Source: Saccoglossus kowalevskii (Eukaryota > Hemichordata > Enteropneusta > Harrimaniidae). Taken from it: 46,243 bases of DNA. The position numbers and the translations under genes were made by a program. Below the pieces are notes generated by a model. The model searched no databases, was not told where the DNA came from, and saw only the letters and a list, made by a program, of their open reading frames with translations. Shown in pieces: positions 12,201-21,200 of the stretch (the first letter of the stretch is position 1; each line of letters starts with the position of its first letter). The stretch is from positions 213,555 to 259,797 of the forward strand of contig NW_003113964.1 in assembly GCF_000003605.2 (NCBI RefSeq). Reading direction: 5' to 3'.

Positions 12201-15200
12201 TCACACCTATTTTATAAGCAAATGTGTAATGGATTTCATAATGCTTCATAGGTGATGATGATGAAGTGGTAACATCAGTAAATGGAGAGGATGTGACTCT
12301 AAGCTTGACTCAAGATGAAAATAATGATATACCAGAAGTGACAATATCAACTTTAGAAGGTATGAAATTGTCAGTGAATATGCTTTGAAAATTATTACAG
12401 ATATCATATTAATATTGCAAGTAAACGTAATTATTAATAAGATGACAAATTTCCACTACCTTATCAACAGTCGCTAATATGATTAGACACATTTTAATGA
12501 GTGACCAACATGATGACACATTTTCACCAGTCCCCAATATATTAGTATACATTTTCGATCACCCACAAAGATGATATAGCATATTTTTACCAAAATATTA
12601 GTATACATTTCCACCAGTCACCAATATGATTGCACATTGTACCAGTCAGTAACATGTCACTGAGATGATAGGCCACATTTTCACCAGTTGCTAAGATGAG
12701 AGAACTCATTTTTACCAGTCACTAAGATGATAGGACACATTTTCACCAGTAACTAAGTCGATAGTACACATTTTCACCAGTCACTAAGATGATAGGACAC
12801 ATTTTCACCAGTCACTAAGATGATATGACACATTTTCGCCAGCCACTAAGACAATGTGACACATTTTCACCAGTCACTAAGATGATATAACACATTTTCA
12901 CCAGTCACTAAGACAATGTGACACATTTTCAACAGTCATTAAGACGATAGGACACATTTTCACCAGTCACTAAGTCGATAGGACACATTTTCACCAGTCA
13001 CTAAGATGATAGGACACATTTTGCACCAGTCACTTAGAAAATATGACACATTTTCACCACTTACTAAGATGATATGACACATTTTCAGCAGTCACTAAGA
13101 TGATATGACACATTTTCAGCAGTCACTAAGATGATGTGACACATTTTCAGCAGTCACTAAGATATGACACATTTTCACTAGTCACTAAGATGATAGGATA
13201 CATTTTGCACCAGTCACTTAGACGATATGACACATTCTCACGAGTCACTTAGACGATAGGACACATTTTCACCAGTCACTAAGATGATAGGACACATTTT
13301 TACCAGTTACTAAGATGATAGGACACATTTTCACCAGTCACTAAGATAATAGTACACATGTTCACCAGTCACTAAGATGATAGGACACATTTTCACCAGA
13401 CACCAGGATGATAGGACACATTTTCACCAGTCACTACGACGTCAGAACATATTGTCACCAGTCACTAAGATGATAGGACACATTTTTACCAGTTACTAAG
13501 ATGATAGGACACATTTTCACCAGTCACTAAGACGATAGGACACATTTTCACCAGTCAATAAGATGATATGACACATTTTCAGCAGTCACTAAGATGATAT
13601 GACACATTTTCACCAGTCACTACGATGATATGANNNNNNNNNNNNNNNNNNNNNNNNNNNNNNNNNNNNNNNNNNNNNNNNNNTCAGTCATAAGATGATA
13701 TGACACATTTTCATAGTCATAAGATGATATGATACTTTTTCACCAGTCATACGATGATATGACATATTTTCACCAGTCACTACGGTGATATGACATATTT
13801 TCACCAGTCACTAAGATGATAGGACACATTTTCACCAGTCACTAAGACGATAGGACACATTTTCACCAGTCAATAAGATGATATGACACATTTTCAGCAG
13901 TCACTAAGATGATATGACACATTTTCACCAGTCACTATGATGATATGGCATATTTTCACCAGTCACTAAGATGATATGACACATTTTCACCAGTCACTAA
14001 GATGATAGGATACATTTTGCACCAGTCACTTAGACGATATGACACATTCTCACGAGTCACTTAGACGATGGGACACATTTTCACCAGTCACTAAGATGAT
14101 AGGACATATTTTTACGAGTAACTAAGATGATAAGAAACATTTTCATTAGTCACTAAGATGATATGACACATTTTCACTAGTCACTAAGATGATATGATAC
14201 ATTTTCACCAGTCACTACGATGATATGACATATTTTCACCAGTCACTACGGTGATATGACATATTTTCACCAGTCACTAAGATGATATGACACATTTTAC
14301 CAGTCATTAAGATGATATGACACATTTTACCAGTCACTAAGATGATATGACACATTTTGAGCAGTCACTAAGATGATATGACACATTTTCAGCAGTCACT
14401 AAGATGATATGACACATTTTCACCAGTCACTACGATGATATGACATATTTTCACCAGTCACTAAGATGATATGACACATTTTCACCAGTCACTAAGATGA
14501 TATGACACATTTTTACTAGTTACAGATGATAGGACACATTTTCACCAGTCACTAAGATGATATGACACATTTTCAGCAGTCACTAAGATGAGAAGACTCA
14601 TTTTCATTATCAACCAAGCTTATATTTACACCAATCACCAAATGTTAGAACACATTTTCATTATTCATCTAAATAATGACACAATTTCATCACTCACAAT
14701 AATCATGGGGCATATCTCAACTGGTCACCAGTAAGATAGGAAACAATTCCATTCTTAACTACTATTTTAGGATTAATTTTCATATGTTGCCAACATGGTG
14801 AGACACATTTTCACCCGTCAGCAAGATAATGAGAAACATTTTATGAGTAACAATAACTCACCAAATGAACGATTTATTACACTAGTTATCAATATATGCT
14901 TTGATACGTCATTCCAAATTCTTGAATATGAAAAAAATAATTTTGCAATAGCATGTGTCTGAGGCTTGATTTCGAGCTATCAATTTCTGTAAGCGTCTGA
15001 TTTATAGTATTTATTTATTTATTTGTTTGTTTGTTTCCAGGATTACCAGCAGGTTCTTCGATGGCAGCTGGGATATTGACACCAGAAGATCTCTCCAAAG
15101 AATATGGATCAGATGCATCTAATGAATATAGATCATTTATTATGAACCCAGAAAACACAAAAGATTCCACTAGTAGAGCTTTGACTAAAAGGTTGATTGT

Positions 15201-18200
15201 TCTTCCTTTATACAGTTCATTTGATTTTGAATGTCTCGCCCTCTAGTACCACATGAGCTTTTTTTAGCTCCACTGTTGACGTTGTCGAGCGGAGCTAATC
15301 ATATGAGTGATTGTCCGTCGTCGTGCGTGTCAATGTTTTACTTTTTCGACTTCTTCTTGGAAACTACCAGCCTGAATGCTTTGATACTTGGTGTTATGTA
15401 CCTTGGGTAACCCTCTCTTAGATTCACTAATTTTGGTGAATATTTTTGTCATTTTTGGTAAAAAGTGATATTTTCGACTTCTTGTTGAAAACCGCAAGTC
15501 CAATTGCTTTGATATTACATATATAGGTACTACATGTAGACCTCTCTTAGATTTGTCCGTTTCGTGACGACATCTTCAATTCTCTAATTTTCATGAATAT
15601 TTTTGTAATTTTTGTTTAAAAGTGATATTTTCAACGTCCGATTGCTTTTATATTACATATATAGGTACTACATGTGGACCTCTTTCAGATTTGGTAATTT
15701 CGTGGTGATATTTTCAATTATCTAATTTTGATGATTATTTTTGTAATTTTTGGTGAAAAGTGCTATTTTTGAATTCTTGTTGAGAACAGCAAGTCAGGTC
15801 GCTTTGATACTATACATATTGTTCATTTTCTAATGATATCTTCAGTTCTTTAATTGTCAGCCGACAGACTGCTTGTTTAAACTATAAATAATATCTTATT
15901 ATTAATATAAACTCAAAAATAGGTAGAACTTTAATGATTTTTATTGTTAATATTGTTAAGTGAAATTGTATTTGCTCTTCAGGCCAATGGATTTTTGCTC
16001 TGCAATCAACAAACAAGCAAGACGCAATAATTAGTGACTATGAGACAATAGCACTATGTGTAATCCGTTCTTTTTATAGCTTGTGAATTACAGCTTTTAT
16101 TTTTACATTTACCAGTGTTTGTCCGAATTAGATATATGTTATATAGCATCTAGTTTGTTTTTATTGAGTAAAATAATGGATGGCTTCGTAACGTGATGTT
16201 GCTACATGCATGTGGGTGATAACATCCGTTTCATTTCATTGCACTAATTGTTATATTTGAAATATCAATTATAGTAACATAGCATAATATATCCGGGTGG
16301 GTGCTGCTGTAAATAGTATTATACATTCAACACTAAAACCAATAAAGCCTGATCTTGCCTTAGAATATATCATCAAGTCTGCCACATGTCAACAACTTTT
16401 TGTATTTGCTCATCGCTCACTCGCTATCATTGTCACATAATTCCGATGTTTACTAACATAAATTTACGTTAACGAAATCAATAATTTTAAAATACGCTGA
16501 TTAGACTACTCACAAAACGTTTTTATTCAAAACAGAACACCGGAATTGTTGCCGATCTGAGTAGCACAACACAACTCCTGAGTTGTTGAATGTTCATATT
16601 GCACAGCTTCACTAAAGCCGGTCATTCTTAACCGACCCAAAAATCAGTACGTGATCGTGTTAGGTAAAGCTGTAATTTGATTGGGCGCGCCAAGGAGCTT
16701 GCGCCACCAGTCAGCGTTGCTGTATCGTAAATGTGAAGGTCGGGAGCTCTTCACAGACTAAAACAATGGCGGCTTTGCGCTGATTCACTAAGAACAGAAG
16801 GTCTAGTTCCAAAATTTCTTATTCCAACGTTGAAAATTGTTAGTGCGTAATTGAATGAAGACGGTAGAATGTCTAAATATTTGTGCAAACGGTGTTTTTT
16901 GTAAACTTACCAAACTATCGAAACTGATAACAGATTAGCTTGCCCGATCGGTCTTCGTTGCAACACAGTCCTTGTGTTTGTAACAAACACATCATATCTC
17001 TCAGATACAGTACTCAGCGCTTTCTTTTTATGGTCAGTAAAATCGTTCACAGAAAAAAAGCTAGCAACACGTTCATTTCGATATTCCACCTTTGTAATTT
17101 TACCACCAAGTAATGTGCAGTTTCAATTGGGGTTCTAAATTAGGCGAATTTTATAATCGTTTGAGGGCGTGCGACATACAGTAAATCGTGGTGAAATTTG
17201 CCAAGGGCTAATGTTGAGGCTTCGGCCGAATAAATGGTCCTTGGCTGTCGAAGGTGATTGCTTTATTTTTATATTCACAAGTTTTGGATCTTGCATTATT
17301 AGGACCCTAAGTTAAAAACACAGACATGTTCATTGCCACACAATTTTGCAAACATCAGTAACATTAGTGATGCAAGAAATTAAAGTGGGTTACGTAATAT
17401 TTCAAATATTATTAATATTTTTGACACTATTTTCTGGTACAATTTTCAGAATTGAAAATATCCATGGAAGTGCATTTTATATGAATTTACTTGGTGACTC
17501 GAGTGCCAATGGCAAAATAAATATCACAATGTCATTCAATATGTCAGATTTCAAAGCCGATGCAAGACCTCGCATCATCTACTGGCATACAGGTCAGTGT
17601 ATTGTAAAATGTACTTGCATGTCACATTGTACAATAGATAGGTCTAACTACTATATTTATCTAGATGAAGGAATGGCTGTGTTGTATCACCTAGATTAAT
17701 TCATAAGTACTTATAAAAGCCTCATAAGTTGCTTGTAATATTCTATTAGTTGTAAGACACTCGTGACGACTTAATATTGAGTACAAATGCTTCAATCTTA
17801 GGTAGTGGTACCAAAATGTGGCATATGATTTACATAAATATAAAGGTTATCTCATCATGTAGATACAATGTATGAAATTTTTCCATTGATTTCGATTATG
17901 AGTTAAATCAAATGGCTAGAATTATGTATTATTTCTATTTTCAGTGTGTTCTATATGAATTTGAAAAGTGTGATTGCACACTTACACGACGAAAATGTTT
18001 GCAATTCATTAAACTGATTCTCTACCATAAAGTAAACATTTATTTTTGTAAATCGATGTCAATACATGTAAATACATATTGTTTTTCAGAGTATGAAGAA
18101 TGGCATGATGCAAGCCATACATGTGCTGATACATTTGATCAATACTATTATGATTTAGACCAAGGGACAACCACGACCCAGGTGGGTAGAAAGATTTTGT

Positions 18201-21200
18201 TTTGCTATGATTAAAATACTTCAATCACTTCTGTGGCTATCCATCTTCCACAACTAATTATCCACTACCGAACCACAAATATTCTGTGTTTTTTCCTGGC
18301 TCGAAAAAATATTTAAAAACATTACAAATTATTTGATTTGATTTCTTCATCAGCAAGTTGACTGTCCAGCCAATACTTATGTTACTTTATTGAACATGTC
18401 ACACTTTATCCACAATCCCTTCCTGGAGAATCAAGATGGCGTACTAAATAATACTGATGAAAAGTTGAATATCTAGAGAATGAGATATAACTTCTTCTAT
18501 TTCTTCTTCTTCTTCTCCTACGGCTTTATTCCCAGTTGCTGGGATCGCTGGTGAGGATAATTCTCCTTCACTCGTTTCTATCAAGCGCATCTTTCTCCTG
18601 TTTTCCCACCGCTTTCAGGTCGTCATCTATGCAATCCTGCCATCTTCTGTTTGCTCTTCCTCTCTTCATTTTTCCCAACTACAATGGGGGACACCCTAGC
18701 ATGGTCATGGTCCGAAAATCTCTGCATCATATTTTGTTTCGCATGGGTTTGTTTACTGCCGGATGCCCTTCCTGCCGCAAACCACTGTTATCGGACATGG
18801 ATCTAGCCTTTGCCTGAAGAGGCATGCCCTGCAAGGGAGCAGGTGGTTGGGAATCAGATTTTTCCTTCTCCTCGACTAGCTGCCAACCAAGGCTACGAGG
18901 CCAGTCTACCCAGGCAATGTTTATTGAAAGGCGACCAGATTCAGCCTTGACACTTCACCGTTAAAGGGTTTTGTGGCTTTTTTATAGGTGTACAGGAGCC
19001 ACCCTATACCCAACCACCCCTGTTGGTGGAGCCGGATGCAGTTTAACGTCATACGCAGGACAAAACTGTAAATTGATTTCTCCTGCTTTTGTGGAGCTCG
19101 TTTATCTGGAAGCATCCCATACAAATCTGTCTGTCTATTGTGATGGCAATAAAATACACAAAACATTTTTTTTCTGAGACAGCAGATTTGTTACACTTAT
19201 AGCCAAATGGTGATGCAGAATAATCGCCTGTCTTCGTTGGTGCGGTTACTTATAGAAGAAAGGTGCTTTGTCGTGTCAGAAGTCGATTCTTGTCTTGCAT
19301 GTTGGTATGTTCGTAATATGCATTAAATTCGATCCCAGTATTCAATGCCATCCATCATTAGTTTAAATCTAAATTTAAATTGTCGTTAAGACCTTTGCAT
19401 TTATGTGTCCTGCAACCTCAACTGTTCATTCACATTCTTGGTTTAATTGCTATCACATTTTGCAAGGGCACAATCATTAGTTTTGTTATTCTTAAACGTG
19501 CCAATGCTGTTACAAACTGCTCAATTATTCTATCCCATTTGAATTTCGTACGAACAATAATCGTGTTTACCACTTTTCTTCCATTCTGTAATTGGATCAA
19601 ATAGGATCGGGATATGAATGAATGTTAATAAGGACATATTGTATTTTTATCTACAGATATGCTCCACTACATATGCTCCAGAAGAATTCAGACTTGCACG
19701 TAATCGTAAACGTCGTCAGGCACCATCAGAAAACACTTTTAGTGGTCCAACCTCCTTTGTTCAGGCCAATGTAAACAACGAATACCAGAACACACCTCCT
19801 ACCATCGTATCAGATACCACTATATTTATGGCAGAGGACAGTGGCACTGTTCATTTCACGATTAGAGCCACTGATGCGGAATCAGATATCATAGTATTTA
19901 GAGTTAACGAAAGTTGTCCATCACCACAACTTGGATCAGCTGACCTCAATCTAGATGGTACATTTACCTATAGACCCTGCCAAGATTGCTATGGTGAAGA
20001 CACATGTTATTTCATTGCTTTTGAGCAGAGATCTGATAATATTGATTCCCTGTCTGTGGATGGTGTTTTGACGATTATGATCACACCACAAAATGATCTT
20101 CCAAAACTGTTCATCGTTGTGAACGGTTATAATTTAATTGGAGATCAAACATCCACTTTGGAATTGACTATGGAGCAGCGTCGTCTAGAGAATGTCCAAT
20201 ATCAGGATATGATAATCACAGTTGGTGCTTGGGATGTTGATGTTGAGGATGTACTTACTTTGTTATTTGAGATGCCATTGCACGGTGAGTTAGAAATAAC
20301 TGAACAAAAACGCAACTTTACTTTCGTTGATGCAAACTGTACTGATGATAACAGGGACAGTGGTTCTATATGGCAGCCTGAGTGGACACTATTAGCATAT
20401 CCATGTGATATGACAAACCCATATGAAATACATCGACAAGCCTGGGTAGCAAGCCTCATCAGATACCGTCCCAACGATTATTACTATGGTAATGATGAGT
20501 TAAAAATCACTGCAGAAGATTTTCTTGGAGCGAAGTCTGAGATTGTGACTGTGAAATTGTATATCAAGGAAAATAAATGTTCCCAAAACGGGAAATGTGT
20601 TGGACCAGAGTCTGATCCAGACTGTACCAGTGAGGCACGTAGTGAGGGATTTGATTCTTTGGGATATGCATGCAATTGCTCTATAGGATATGAAGGGAAG
20701 TACTGTGAAAGTGACTTTGATGACTGTGCTTCCAGTCCGTGCCAATGGAACTATACATGTATTGATCAGGTGAGCGTCACCGCTAACAATTTATTTAAAC
20801 ATGGTTACAATATAATACTAGTGTTCTGCTGGCTGCGAACACTGTATACCACATGTAGAGGGTTCTATGCTTACTCTTTACTCTCTTTTGCTTTAAATTT
20901 ATTTATTCACTATTTACTTGAAAGGGCTACAAAGGTTATCCTATGGCCTTTTATTTTCCAATAGCATATGGCTGACTTATAATAATTTCATAATTTTCAG
21001 GTGAACAGCCACGTTTGTTATTGCGACGCCAATTGGCCATGTGCACATTTGTTGTCAACTGGTCAGATTGTCGGTATATCCATTGGTGTAATCGTCGTTG
21101 TTGCACTGATACTTATCATCGTATTGATTAGATATAGTAAACAGAGACAAAAGAGTCCCAAGAAGGATAAAGTAGCTAAAATAACTAGGTACAGCTTTTA

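Noticed and set aside
12450-14830. CRISPR-like array
   Set aside because: Units are contiguous 31-bp repeats with no unique spacers, in an animal intron; this is a minisatellite.
18536-18817. 93-codon + frame in A intron 16
   Set aside because: Opposite strand of the non-LTR retrotransposon remnant, whose own coding sense is the - strand.
20202-20745. Open frames antisense to exon 17 (also 33118-33591 in B)
   Set aside because: Their conservation follows from the near-identical exon 17 on the other strand.
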